Positions 1 through 8,181 of a DNA stretch of 13,699 bases are shown piece after piece. The translations under genes were made by a program, and so were the position numbers. The stretch is from Ectocarpus siliculosus (Eukaryota; Sar; Phaeophyceae; Ectocarpales; Ectocarpaceae), in contig FN649737.1 of NCBI GenBank assembly GCA_000310025.1, positions 3,039,691 to 3,053,389 on the forward strand, written 5' to 3'. Every line of letters begins with the position of its first letter. The stretch's first letter is position 1. The notes beneath the pieces were generated by a model. It made no database searches. It saw nothing but the letters and a program-made list of their open reading frames with translations, and was not told where the DNA came from.

Positions 1-1
1 A

Positions 2-538
2 GTACATTCCCAATTCTGTTCTCAATACGGTGTTGCTCGTTGTACTTGAACATCCTAGTATTTTCTTGGCCGCTGCCATCTGCACCGTTTCCAGCTGCTT
101 GACGGCCTTTTCGTTACCTTCCCATACCTCTCCTGCATACTCTAGCTTAGGTACAATCACATTCAAGAGAATACACCTCTTAATCCTAGTGTCTAGGTGT
201 GGGTCCGTAAGGATCTCGTCCATCTTGCCTATCTGAGCTTTACCCTTCCCAATCAACTTTGCTATGTGTGCGTCCCATGAGCACTCCTTCGAAATCTCTA
301 CTCCCAGGTACGTATACTTGTCTACTACCGGTAGTTCTTCCTCCCCCCATTTCCATTTGAATTCTACAGGATTTTTCTTGTCTTCGTTACAGACCACTAC
401 TGCGCATTTTCCTACGTTCGCCGACAGTCTCCATTTTCGGGTGTATCCTACCGCCGCATCTAATTGTTCTTGCAACCCTTCTGGTGTTTCGGATACCCCC
501 ACGAAATCATCTGCAAACAGCAGGGGAGAGGGGGGGGG
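2..538 (-). mobile_element. 5'-truncated non-LTR (LINE-type) retrotransposon, reverse transcriptase C-terminal half
   Basis: The minus strand is open from 538 down to base 2 and runs off the window. It begins PLLFADDFVG, the catalytic FADD box (motif C) of reverse transcriptase, then continues through KWRLSANVGKCAVVV, a YTYLGVEIS block and a thumb region rich in KRCILLNVIVPKLEYAGEVW, ending near LRTELGMY. This order is typical of LINE reverse transcriptases, which copy element RNA at a nicked chromosomal target. An in-frame TAG lies at 539-541, and nothing upstream resembles fingers or palm. The copy is therefore truncated exactly before the active site, as happens in incomplete target-primed reverse transcription. 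A run of nine G (530-538) marks the junction. No internal stop is seen in about 179 codons, so the copy is fairly young or recently derived. The endonuclease domain and 3' tail are not in the window. Confidence -1.
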
Positions 539-541
539 CTA

Positions 542-916
542 ACGCCAAGTTTCGGCACAGACAGGCAGAGTTTATCGTGTTTCTACGCTTACGACCGGTC
601 AAGGTACGGCGTGTGTACAAACGTCCACACTTGAGAACTTGGCAGTTAAGAAATTGAGCCTCGAATAAATCAACATTTACGAACTTGACCACAACAGAAG
701 GAGCTCAGTTCCGACGTGGTATTAACCCTTACGTGACTGGGTTAATTTGATTTTTTTTTGTTTTTTCCCCCACAACTGGCTCTCTGCGGTCAAAGATCTT
801 CCAAGCATGCGTGTACACCCGTAAATCACGGCGGCAAGGATGGTGCAGCAGTGGGTCCATGTGTGGGGCTCACAGGGATGGGGACGCGGTATATGTAAGG
901 GTGACGAACAGGAGTA
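542..916. other. Non-coding stretch, no gene recognised
   Basis: Short open frames exist on both strands but none gives a protein-like composition. A T-rich tract lies at about 750-768. I see nothing else here. Confidence -1.
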
Positions 917-980
917 CAGTAGTACTACTGCTGTACAGCAGTAGCAGCTATGCGGAGAGAAATAGACTGCTGTACAGCAG
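917..980. repeat. Cluster of perfect palindromes built on CAG/CTG
   Basis: Three perfect palindromes lie within 64 bases: a 14-mer at 917-930 (CAGTAGTACTACTG), an overlapping 20-mer at 925-944 (CTACTGCTGTACAGCAGTAG) and a 14-mer at 967-980 (CTGCTGTACAGCAG). The two later ones share the core CTGCTGTACAGCAG, so they also form a direct repeat, and the block can fold as one or several hairpins. It may be a degenerate triplet repeat or the end of a foldback element. No flanking target duplication was seen. Confidence -1.
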
Positions 981-1059
981 CAGTAGTTTCTGAGCAGGTG
1001 TGCATGCCTGTCTCCGACAGCAACCATCCGCACAGAGGACGTACCTGTGCAAGCAATAC

Positions 1060-1116
1060 CTGTTGGCACATCTTCTCCACCTCATCCTTGGACAGAGCAT
1101 ACGACAAGCGCAAATG
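1060..1116 (-). CDS. Possible short internal exon, function unknown
   Basis: On the minus strand the frame reads HLRLSYALSKDEVEKMCQQ, a charged, helix-like peptide with normal protein composition. It is preceded by TAG (acceptor-like AG, after a pyrimidine-rich stretch) and followed by CAACAG/GTATTG, an acceptable splice donor. It is too short to assign to a family. It could be a true exon of an otherwise undetected gene, an exon relic, or chance. The reading continues open past the donor into the palindrome block. Confidence -1.
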
Positions 1117-1119
1117 CTA

Positions 1120-2283
1120 GCGGCGCTAGACGCGAAGACGCTGACGGGAAACCGCCTCACAGAAGCGCCAGATCGACAAAAAAACGGCCCGCTCATCAGA
1201 GAATCGAGACCATCATCCACTATCGCACAAAAGGCATAAAAATCGTGACAAATTTAACTGTTCTGTACTACAAGTAGAGAGCTGTGATCGGAGCTGTAGT
1301 CCCGAAACCCCTTGCCTTTGAGCGGAATTTTGTACAAAGCAGACGAACCACCCTTCACTCCCAATATTGGGAACCACAAGCACCGCAATCACAACAACAT
1401 CAAGCACCGAGGCAGTACGTTAGCATCGGCTCCGGTGTGCGCTTTCTGTGCTCTCCCACGCGGATGCGGCACCGGGTTGATCACATGTTCAGGGTGCTGT
1501 ATGTACCCTCCAGTGGTGGTATTTTGCGTTTGAATCTTGGACAGCCGGTAGGCAGTAGATTGGATCTGGAAAGGATATCTGCCCCACGTTAGAGAGATTA
1601 GGCACGGGTGAATAGTATTGTACTATGTGAGTCCTGTGCGCATTGCTGATAAGCGTGCTTTTGGGGTGGGCTGCCTGTGTCTCCCTGCTGGTCTCTATGT
1701 ATGTTTTTTGCTCTTAGCCGAGGCACAACGGCGATCTTTCGGCACGCAAAGTGATCGGAGCTGAGAACGGAGCTGAATCGGCCTGTAGTTACATAAGGGT
1801 TAAGAACAAGAATCCGCCTATTTGGTGTAACAAACCGATGCAATGCGGCGGCTTCAAGATAAGATCGCAGGAAGGTTGGGGGCAACCCCACCAGTTTTGA
1901 TCCCGGGCGGGGAGGGGGGTGGGTATTGGATGGTACGAGCGGAGGGGGGGGGTCTAGGTACCGGTTTGTACGGCGTGCACCCCTCGTTGCGTGTGCCTGC
2001 TCACGCTGTGTACGAAATCTCTTTGCCCCTGGGGACATTGAAAGAGGTTGACCGACATTAGAACATAAAGATTATTGTGCTATTCTTGATCCAAATTGCA
2101 GGAAGATCAAACGAGGCCATCGAATTGACGTGGGGGGCGGTGTGAATCACTTAGGGGGTGGGTGCGAGGGCGACCACAGCGAAGAGGGCATTAAAACGGC
2201 GGTTGCAGCAACAAAAAACGATTACGGCAAGTGGGGTGTCACCGAGCTGTTGGTATTTCGTTTGTCACGTCGTAGTCATTTTC
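1120..2283. other. No recognisable gene; G-rich patches
   Basis: Several frames are open for 60-146 codons, but they overlap one another and none has family motifs. Bases 1905-1960 are strongly G-rich, with several runs of five to eight G, which keeps the opposite strand artificially open (proline-rich shadow). I see no convincing exon. Confidence -1.
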
Positions 2284-2320
2284 GTTGTTGTTGCTGTTGT
2301 TGTTGCTGTTGTTTTGCTGT
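2284..2320 (+). repeat. TTG/CTG trinucleotide microsatellite with 12-bp period
   Basis: The 12-mer GTTGTTGTTGCT occurs twice in tandem, followed by a third, imperfect copy. This is a compound trinucleotide repeat, and no coding frame through it is supported. Confidence -1.
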
Positions 2321-2353
2321 GACTTCCATGAACAGTTTGCATTGATAAAAAAA

Positions 2354-2376
2354 AATTGTGTGACGGTGACACAATT
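2354..2376 (+). repeat. Short hairpin after an A-run
   Basis: AATTGTGT and ACACAATT form perfect 8-bp arms around a 7-base loop, directly after a run of nine A. It resembles a small stem-loop, but no transcript can be assigned to it. Confidence -1.
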
Positions 2377-2379
2377 CAT

Positions 2380-3713
2380 ACCTTGCTATCATTTGTAACG
2401 CCCCTATTTGCGGACACGGCCAGTGGCCAGCCAGATGACTACAAAAGTTCAGTCTTCTGACTAGCTCAGTCTTCTGGACGAAACGGCAGCATGAAGCCGG
2501 ACGATGAGATTCATGGCATGGAAATTCTGGAGGGCCTTCGCATTCAAGAGTTTCGTCCGATGCTCTTAATATTCCGTTAATTCAGCGTGGAGACTCGTCA
2601 GGCTGGGCAAGGGGTTGGTTTGGTGGGCTGATCACTTGGCAGTCTTAGCAGCGGACCCGCCACCTTTCTTTACGACTACCGTGTGCAAACCAAGCTAGAC
2701 CAAAGTACGCGCAGCATGAAGGCGCAGTCGGAAAAGTACAGTGGAGGTCGGTATGCGGGGGAGCCGTCGTGGGCTTTGCTTGAGTGGAGCTTGTAGAGCA
2801 GAGGAGGGGGTCGCAGAGCAGGGGGACAGTCCGGCCATCAGTAGAGGACACGAACGCCCAAAGTGCCCTTCCTTGTGGACCTGCCATGGTTTAGTGTTGG
2901 TCGTGATGCATATTTTAGCTTCATTTAGGCGATACCGCGTCAGTACGTCTACGCTATGGTAATCACGGAAGCTGCGGTGCGTTGCCACAGGCAGGTTCTG
3001 TTGAACAATGTTTTTCGTACTATTTTCTATTGGCACGCTACTCTCAGTGTCAAGCTGAGATCCACCCAGAATGAAAGACCTCTGTCCCCTGCGTGGGGTC
3101 CTCAAGGCACCTTCTTATCATAGGCGGAAGCCCGCTTAAAGTAACAACTTTGAAAGTAACATAATACCCCAGAGTATGTTTGAGGCAGCCTCACGCAAAT
3201 TAATACTGGTAGGCGTAAGTGAGGCGCTGACTATACCACAGTCGCTCTCGAACACATTCGCCTTTGCTCGGAATGGTTCTGGATTTGATTTGTTCAGTAG
3301 GCGGAGCGATGAAGACGCCGCGGGGTCGAAGACAAGTTGGAATTGGGAATCACGTTGGTTTGTTTTGTCAAAGGAGTTGGTTGCCGATACCGATAAACCA
3401 TCTCAAGGTCCGCCTTCCTTCACGCTCGCGGCGGCAGTGGTGTGGTGATCATTTTCCTGGTCGATAGTGGTTTGCTCGTCGTTTGTTGGTAAGCTGACCT
3501 AAGTTGGACAAATTGATGGGTGGTTGGTGTGATTTCTGTGGGCGGCCCGACCAATGGGGAACGAACGTCTCGTGAAAAGCTGGGAACGATTGTGAGCTGT
3601 GTGCGAATTGAACGCAGTATAGACTGGCATGGCACAGCTTTAACTGCATTTATTGGCAGACCTCATCGGGAACATAGTGTTTTACGTGAGGTGGTGCCGA
3701 CTCAGGCAAAAAA
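2380..3713. other. No confident gene
   Basis: A 29-codon frame at 2491-2580 (+) beginning MKPDDEIHGMEILEGL looks protein-like but is too short to call. The longer open frames between 2640 and 3650 on both strands overlap one another and show no motif. I see no RNA gene or clear repeat here. Confidence -1.
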
Positions 3714-4040
3714 ATGGGTGCACTGGATGCACCAGCCGGGGCCGCACAGGAGGAAAGCCACACGGGTATTTTCTCCGCCTTCTTTTCTGCGGTGCTTGGC
3801 ATAATTGTTATCGCGAGAAGGACTCAGCCGTTCCGTACCCTCTCGTCGACCATCAAGTCGAGTATTGGAATTCTTAGTTTTTGGGTACACTCAAGAATGT
3901 ACGATTCCCAGATAGTTTGGGGATGCATGCATGCAGCGTTTATCGTGAAACAAATCTCAGTTCATATCTCAGTTCGTTTGACTGCATTGAGATTCGTACC
4001 CGCGCCCCAAACCTCAGAAGGTTGCGAGAAGACCAACTGA
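3714..4040 (+). CDS. Weak ORF, possible single-pass membrane protein N-terminus
   Basis: This 108-codon frame has an A-rich context before its ATG. It starts with an Ala/Gly/Glu-rich segment, MGALDAPAGAAQEES, followed by a hydrophobic stretch FSAFFSAVLGIIVIA (roughly residues 21-35) and then basic residues ARR. That order resembles a membrane anchor followed by a positive flank. The second half overlaps the tRNA-like repeat on the other strand, so only the first 50-60 codons could be real, possibly a first exon. No family is recognised, and chance is quite possible. Confidence -1.
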   Translation: MGALDAPAGAAQEESHTGIFSAFFSAVLGIIVIARRTQPFRTLSSTIKSSIGILSFWVHSRMYDSQIVWGCMHAAFIVKQISVHISVRLTALRFVPAPQTSEGCEKTN

Positions 4041-4065
4041 ACCACTCAGCCACCACACACTCATG
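3985..4065 (-). mobile_element. tRNA-like sequence, probable SINE head or tRNA relic
   Basis: On the minus strand there is a perfect RNA polymerase III A box, TGGCTGAGTGG (4042-4052). Downstream lies a near-consensus B box, GGTACGAATCT (3990-4000), with 41 bases between them. A D-arm can form (GCTG with CAGT). An anticodon-like arm CAACC-TTCTGAG-GTTTG would expose CTG with U33 and A37. The acceptor stem does not close: no partner for the 5' bases is found after the B box, and about 11 extra bases separate the D and anticodon arms. This pattern fits a tRNA-derived SINE promoter or a decayed tRNA rather than a working tRNA. Just downstream, ATCTCAGTTC occurs twice at a 12-bp spacing (plus strand, about 3955-3977). 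Confidence -1.
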
Positions 4066-4108
4066 TGTGGGCGTGTACAAGAAAAAAAACATGTAACTGA
4101 ACGCGTAA

Positions 4109-4153
4109 GCCTGCTCGAGCAGGCCCAGTGAGGGAACCGATTTTGTCACTGGG
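4109..4153. repeat. 16-bp perfect palindrome followed by an 8-bp-arm hairpin
   Basis: GCCTGCTCGAGCAGGC (4109-4124) is a perfect palindrome. It abuts CCCAGTGA (4124-4131), which pairs with TCACTGGG (4146-4153) across a 14-base loop. The two structures overlap by one base. It could be the end of a foldback element or a cruciform site, and no protein site is recognised. Confidence -1.
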
Positions 4154-5149
4154 TTTCCTCAAAACCGTCATCAACCCATCTGGTCAAACAATGGGGTATA
4201 GATGAAGGCTGGAACCAAGTGAGTTGGAGCATCATAAAGAGGAAGCGAAACCGTTCCCATCTTGAGAGGTCTCAAAACTGGATGTTCTAAAGGGGAACCT
4301 GTGCTGTGAGAAACGTGGGCGCTTTCCAGTGTAGCGCACTTGATCTTTGTGCGACTGGACTACGATCACCGGCTGCCTGGATAACGTGAGGGAACTATGT
4401 CCTACGAAACAACAGTAACGACAACGTCCAATAGTCATTCGTTGTTGATCAGTCACCGTCGCGATGTCGGCAAACAATAGTATTCCAAAAGCATCATTGG
4501 TTATCGGCGGTGTTAATCGCCGGAGATAGAGAGAGGGGGTCCCGACGGAGGGCGGAAGCCAATGTTAACATCGCAACACGGTTTCCCCTCAAACCTGCCT
4601 CTCTCTGTCCACACGTCATCTGTATCTACCAGTCGGGGAATTCCGGCTACTGCTACTGGATGCAGGCGTCTGGAACGACCAAGTCCCCAAACGATACTCG
4701 AATTGCGACACCCAAACCGAGGTCTACTCCAGACTACTGTCCCCATTACAAGGAACCCTTCGTTCCCCCTATCGATTATTACCCCGGCTGTCTCGCCTCT
4801 AGTCTACTCCCGTTAGTTGGTTGTCGCTGCACTCGTCACGAGTCCTGCACGTTACGCTGAGCGTACGGCTTGTAGGCATCCGAATAGCATTTCTTACTCG
4901 CTCGGAAACGCCCCTCCCGATGCTGTAGCCCCCCATATTCATGTAATGTCTGGGGTTTCGCCCGGACTCAGCGACAACGTCTTATCAAAAAGCTGTGAGA
5001 TATATACGGTCCTTCACCACTCGTATGTACTGCCTCCCCTCCGTCGCGGAATGAGAACAGTGGTGCGGAGTGGGTAACGTTGCATGACACAATTATAGCC
5101 GCACAACAACTAAGCTACTTGCACCGCCGCTCGCTCTTACGCCCAACTA
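4154..5149. other. No confident gene
   Basis: Open frames of 80-116 codons occur on the plus strand at 4510-4860 and 4817-5077 and on the minus strand at 4232-4477. Their Ser/Thr/Pro/Arg-rich compositions suggest chance openness, and no motif, membrane pattern or repeat supports them. Confidence -1.
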
Positions 5150-5341
5150 CGGTCCCCTAATGCAAGCCCGCGGCCGCACAAGGACGTTCCCGTTCTCATC
5201 CTGATCGGCCTTGTGCGCGATGACACGCAGCTTCACCTGGTCTGCCTTGCTGTCGTTGCGGAAGCCTACTTGATAGTTTCCGGCGGAGTGCTGCTCACGT
5301 ACTCCGCAGTCCTCCCTCGTGCTCTCGAAAGCGCAAACGTC
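5150..5341 (-). pseudogene. Protein-like segment, possible GOLD/emp24-type fragment
   Basis: A 64-codon frame bounded by TAG at both ends reads with natural protein composition. Its middle is AGNYQVGFRNDSKADQVKL, followed by RVIAHKADQDENGN. GxYxxCFxN-like spacing at the end of a beta-sandwich is a feature of p24/emp24 GOLD domains (ER-Golgi cargo receptors), but here the cysteine is glycine and no signal peptide, coiled coil or membrane anchor is present. It may be one exon or a relic. The plus strand is also open here (5213-5395), so the strand choice rests on composition only. The family suggestion is weak. Confidence -1.
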
Positions 5342-5535
5342 CTACGGCGCCTACTTGCTCTTCCTCATGAAAGCCTAGGGGGGTACGCGAGGTAATTTTC
5401 TTCGTGCTTGCACGATTGCACACCAAAAATGGAAACACACTTGCTACCGTTTCACAAGAGAACCCCGTCAGTTCGCTCGGTCTACGGACATTATGCCCCG
5501 CTCACCTTTGCGAAATTAGTGCTATTCAATTTCCA

Positions 5536-7971
5536 CTACAGGTCAACAAATTCCGCACTCATAGGAAATCCGTGTGGGTACCAAAGCTCTTCGGCAGATA
5601 CCTTTTGAAGCCCTGCCGGCCAATGCACGCCGACGAGAGAGGTTTGCCTGTGAACCAGGTGCCCTTCAATGGTCAATTCCAACAAACGCGGCATCCAAGA
5701 TCCTAGTTGGGTCAACGACTGGTTAAACAGGTGTCCCAGGGTAAGGACCCGGAGAGACCGCGGCCAAGACGCTTTGTCCATCGGTCGATTGAACTCATCC
5801 CCGAAGTGCAGCTCCTTCAATGTGCTCGGCCACACGACCTTAGACACATCTTGGTCGAAGTGATCCCCAAACACGATGGTCTGCAGCGACGCCGGCCATT
5901 GCACGCCTTCAATGCTCTGGTCGAACGCCCTGCCAAACATCAGACGTTGCAGCGATGGCGGCCACACTACTCCACGAATGCTGTGGTTGAAGTTGGACCC
6001 AAACTCGAGGCGCCGCAGCGAAGCTGGCCACGCAACTTGCTGTATGCTTTGGTTGAAGTCACTACCGAAAACGAGATCCTGAAGCGATGGTGGCCACACG
6101 ACTCCAAGTATGCTGTGGTTGAAGTAATCCCCAAATCTGAGCTCCTGAAGCGACGACGGCCACATGACACCAAGTATGCTTCGGTTGAAATCGTAGCCAA
6201 GCGCCAATTTCAGCACAGATTCCGGCCACTTTACTCGTTCTATTGGGTGATTGAATGCACCCAAGACGGTGAACTGCTGCAGGGATGCTGGCCACATGAT
6301 GCCTTCAAGTGCTTGGTTGAACTTCCACCCGACCTCCAGCCGCTGAAAGGACGTGGGCCACGTGACTCCTTTAATCGGCTGATTGAAGGAACGGCCAAGT
6401 TTTAGTATCCGCAGCGAGGCAGGTAGTGCCACGTCTTCAATCGACTGGTCGAAATCTCCCCCACCGAAATCGCCCTCGAAGGATATCTGCTCGAGCGATG
6501 GTGGCCAACCAACTCGTGCTATCGGTTGGTTGAAACGGGTCCCTAGCGAGAGCTGCTGCAGAGACGAAGGCCATGAAACTTTTTCGATTGCGCGGTTGAA
6601 GGACTGCCCAAGGTTTAACATCCGCAGTGAGGGAGGAAGCGCCACCTCTTCAATCGGCTGGTCAAATTCACTCCCAAAATCGATTTCTTCCAGAGAAGAT
6701 GGCCACGAGACGAGGGAAATCGGCTTGTTAAACCTGTACCCGAATTTCACGCGGCGCAGTGAAGCAGGCCACCCAACTCGTGGTAACCACCTGTTGAACG
6801 ATCCCCCAAACGTGAGCTGCTGCAGTGATGCCGGCAGGGAAATGTCTTCAACGGGCATATTGAAGCCGTCTCCAAACTCCAATCGTTGCAGCGACGAGGG
6901 CCAGACGACCTCCTCGACCCATCGTTTGTAGCCAGAACCGAACGTGAGCTGTTGAAGCGATGCAGGGAGTTGGACCGGCACGATGCTTTGGTTGAACGAC
7001 CTTCCAAACGTTAGCTCCTGCAGCGATCCAGGCCACAAGACGTCGTCGATACACTGATCGAACTCTTTCCCAAAGGTGAGGTGCGTCAGTGACGCTGGCA
7101 GCGCAATTCCTTCAATTGGCTGGTTGAAGTCACAACACCCGACACACAACTGCTGCAGAGAAGTAGGGAATTTGACTCCTCTGATTGGCTGATTGAAGTT
7201 ACACCCGAAAACGAGATGCTGCAGTGACGAATTCCACGTTACTCCTTCAACGGGGTAGTTGAAGGCCATCCCGAGCCTCAGATATTGCAGAGAAGCAGAC
7301 CAAGTCACTGCTTCAATGGGTTGGTTGAATCTCTTACCAAACGAGAGATGCTGAAGTGACATCGGCCAAGCGACACTGGAAATGGGCTGGTTGAAGCAAT
7401 CCCCGAAATTAAGCTGTTGCAGCAACGGAGGCCATTTTACCATTTCAATCTCCTGGTTGAAATTACGTCCGAATTCCAGCTGCAGCAGCGACGCGGGCCA
7501 AGCGGGCTCTGTGATAGGGCGGTTGAACGACCACCCAAATTTAACCCTCTTCAGCTGACTCGGCCACGCCACGGCGTCAACATTGTCGTTGAAGACATCC
7601 CCAAAGAGCAAGAGCTCAACTTCGCGTAACACGTCAATCGGGCTGGAGAGCTCCGTCCCGACCGAAAAACGATCCCAAGTAGCGTCATGTGCCCGGAACC
7701 GTGGCACGCGTGAAGAGCTACCCCCGTTCTCAGGGCTCGTACAAGGATCATCGAAGGTCGCAAGCAGACGTTGCGGAATCTCGTCATCGATTCGCAAGTG
7801 AAGGTCGGTCACTTTACGGCACGCCTCACATACATGCAGAGACGCCAGCTGCAGTTCCTTCGTCGACGTGTACCACTGCTTTCCATCGCAAGCTTGGCTG
7901 AGGGCAACGACGAAGGCATCGAACCAAAGGCTTCCACCAACACCTGGAGTCGAAAAAGTGATGGGTAACAC
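5536..7971 (-). CDS. FNIP/leucine-rich-like repeat array protein
   Basis: This is the only long gene in the window, 811 residues without an internal stop. Residues 1-114 form a non-repeat N-terminal region containing WFDAFVVALSQACDG and a cysteine pair (CEAC). Residues 115-762 are about 29 units of 22 residues with consensus LQxLxFGxxFNQPIxxVxWPxS, which matches the FNIP repeat known from Dictyostelium and large DNA viruses. Units 30-31 (763-811) are degenerate and end in AEFVDL. Such arrays are expected to fold as an elongated solenoid for protein binding; the partner is unknown. No signal peptide, membrane segment, kinase or GTPase domain is seen, suggesting a cytosolic or nuclear protein. 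The first codon at 7971 is GTG. The frame is open back to a TGA at 8026-8028, and the first in-frame ATG lies inside the repeats (residue 177, 7441-7443). The true start is probably on an upstream exon. The gene appears intronless from 7943 to the stop. Confidence -1.
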   Translation of the reverse strand: MLPITFSTPGVGGSLWFDAFVVALSQACDGKQWYTSTKELQLASLHVCEACRKVTDLHLRIDDEIPQRLLATFDDPCTSPENGGSSSRVPRFRAHDATWDRFSVGTELSSPIDVLREVELLLFGDVFNDNVDAVAWPSQLKRVKFGWSFNRPITEPAWPASLLQLEFGRNFNQEIEMVKWPPLLQQLNFGDCFNQPISSVAWPMSLQHLSFGKRFNQPIEAVTWSASLQYLRLGMAFNYPVEGVTWNSSLQHLVFGCNFNQPIRGVKFPTSLQQLCVGCCDFNQPIEGIALPASLTHLTFGKEFDQCIDDVLWPGSLQELTFGRSFNQSIVPVQLPASLQQLTFGSGYKRWVEEVVWPSSLQRLEFGDGFNMPVEDISLPASLQQLTFGGSFNRWLPRVGWPASLRRVKFGYRFNKPISLVSWPSSLEEIDFGSEFDQPIEEVALPPSLRMLNLGQSFNRAIEKVSWPSSLQQLSLGTRFNQPIARVGWPPSLEQISFEGDFGGGDFDQSIEDVALPASLRILKLGRSFNQPIKGVTWPTSFQRLEVGWKFNQALEGIMWPASLQQFTVLGAFNHPIERVKWPESVLKLALGYDFNRSILGVMWPSSLQELRFGDYFNHSILGVVWPPSLQDLVFGSDFNQSIQQVAWPASLRRLEFGSNFNHSIRGVVWPPSLQRLMFGRAFDQSIEGVQWPASLQTIVFGDHFDQDVSKVVWPSTLKELHFGDEFNRPMDKASWPRSLRVLTLGHLFNQSLTQLGSWMPRLLELTIEGHLVHRQTSLVGVHWPAGLQKVSAEELWYPHGFPMSAEFVDL
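5650..7629 (-). repeat. 66-bp tandem coding repeat (about 29 diverged units)
   Basis: The DNA encoding the FNIP array is a 66-bp periodic repeat. Unit length departs from 22 codons at unit 8 (23 residues), unit 18 (27 residues, with a GGGD-containing insertion) and unit 29 (23 residues). The Trp of the WP motif is replaced by Leu in units 8, 10, 12, 15 and 18, and by Phe in unit 7. The units are well diverged at the variable positions, so the array is old rather than a recent slippage product, but larger blocks have been duplicated within it. Confidence -1.
7944..7960 (-). other. Candidate splice acceptor for the FNIP gene
   Basis: The minus strand reads CACTTTTTCGACTCCAG, a pyrimidine-rich run ending in CAG, just before GTGTTGGTGGAAGCC. 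Splicing here would start the exon at 7943 with phase 1 and explain why no ATG opens the frame. The alternative is a one-base error in the T5 run (7953-7957), because an ATG at 8027-8029 reads into this region in a different frame. Confidence -1.
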
Positions 7972-8064
7972 CGTGGGCCGTTGGACTAACTGGGTCGCTT
8001 GGCAGCGTGAGGTGCAGCATATTCCTCATACTACCAGATTCGAAAATAATGGGCGTGCTGTGGT

Positions 8065-8177
8065 ATGGAGGCTCTCGACGAACAGATACTCGCGCCCCTC
8101 ATGCGGGCATGTCAAGTCCTCGATTTGGAACCTGACATCGCAGAATATTGCCCGCTTCGCACGGTTGCGCTATTCAA
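8065..8177 (+). CDS. Possible first exon of a divergent gene, function unknown
   Basis: The plus strand has an ATG at 8065 with an in-frame TAA just upstream (8047-8049). It reads MEALDEQILAPLMRACQVL, then DLEPDIAEYCPLRTVALF, an acidic, helix-rich peptide with normal composition. TAG closes the frame at 8179, but TTCAA/GTAGGA at 8173-8183 is a plausible donor, so this may be exon 1. It would be transcribed away from the FNIP gene, only about 100 bases from it, implying a shared promoter region. The minus strand is also open and protein-like over the same bases, so the strand is uncertain. Confidence -1.
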
Positions 8178-8181
8178 GTAG

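Noticed and set aside
1598-2038. 146-codon minus-strand frame
   Set aside because: It is kept open by G-rich runs on the plus strand, giving proline tracts and no motif.
2491-2580. 29-codon plus-strand ORF starting MKPDDEIHGMEIL
   Set aside because: It is too short to distinguish from chance and has no splice or homology support.
2695-3105. 136-codon minus-strand frame
   Set aside because: It has random-looking composition with competing frames on both strands and no recognisable domain.
5707-6405. 232-codon plus-strand open frame
   Set aside because: It is the antisense shadow of the FNIP repeat array; its 22-residue periodicity mirrors the real gene.
6383-6931. 182-codon plus-strand open frame rich in Ser
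   Set aside because: It is another antisense shadow of the repeat array with the same period.
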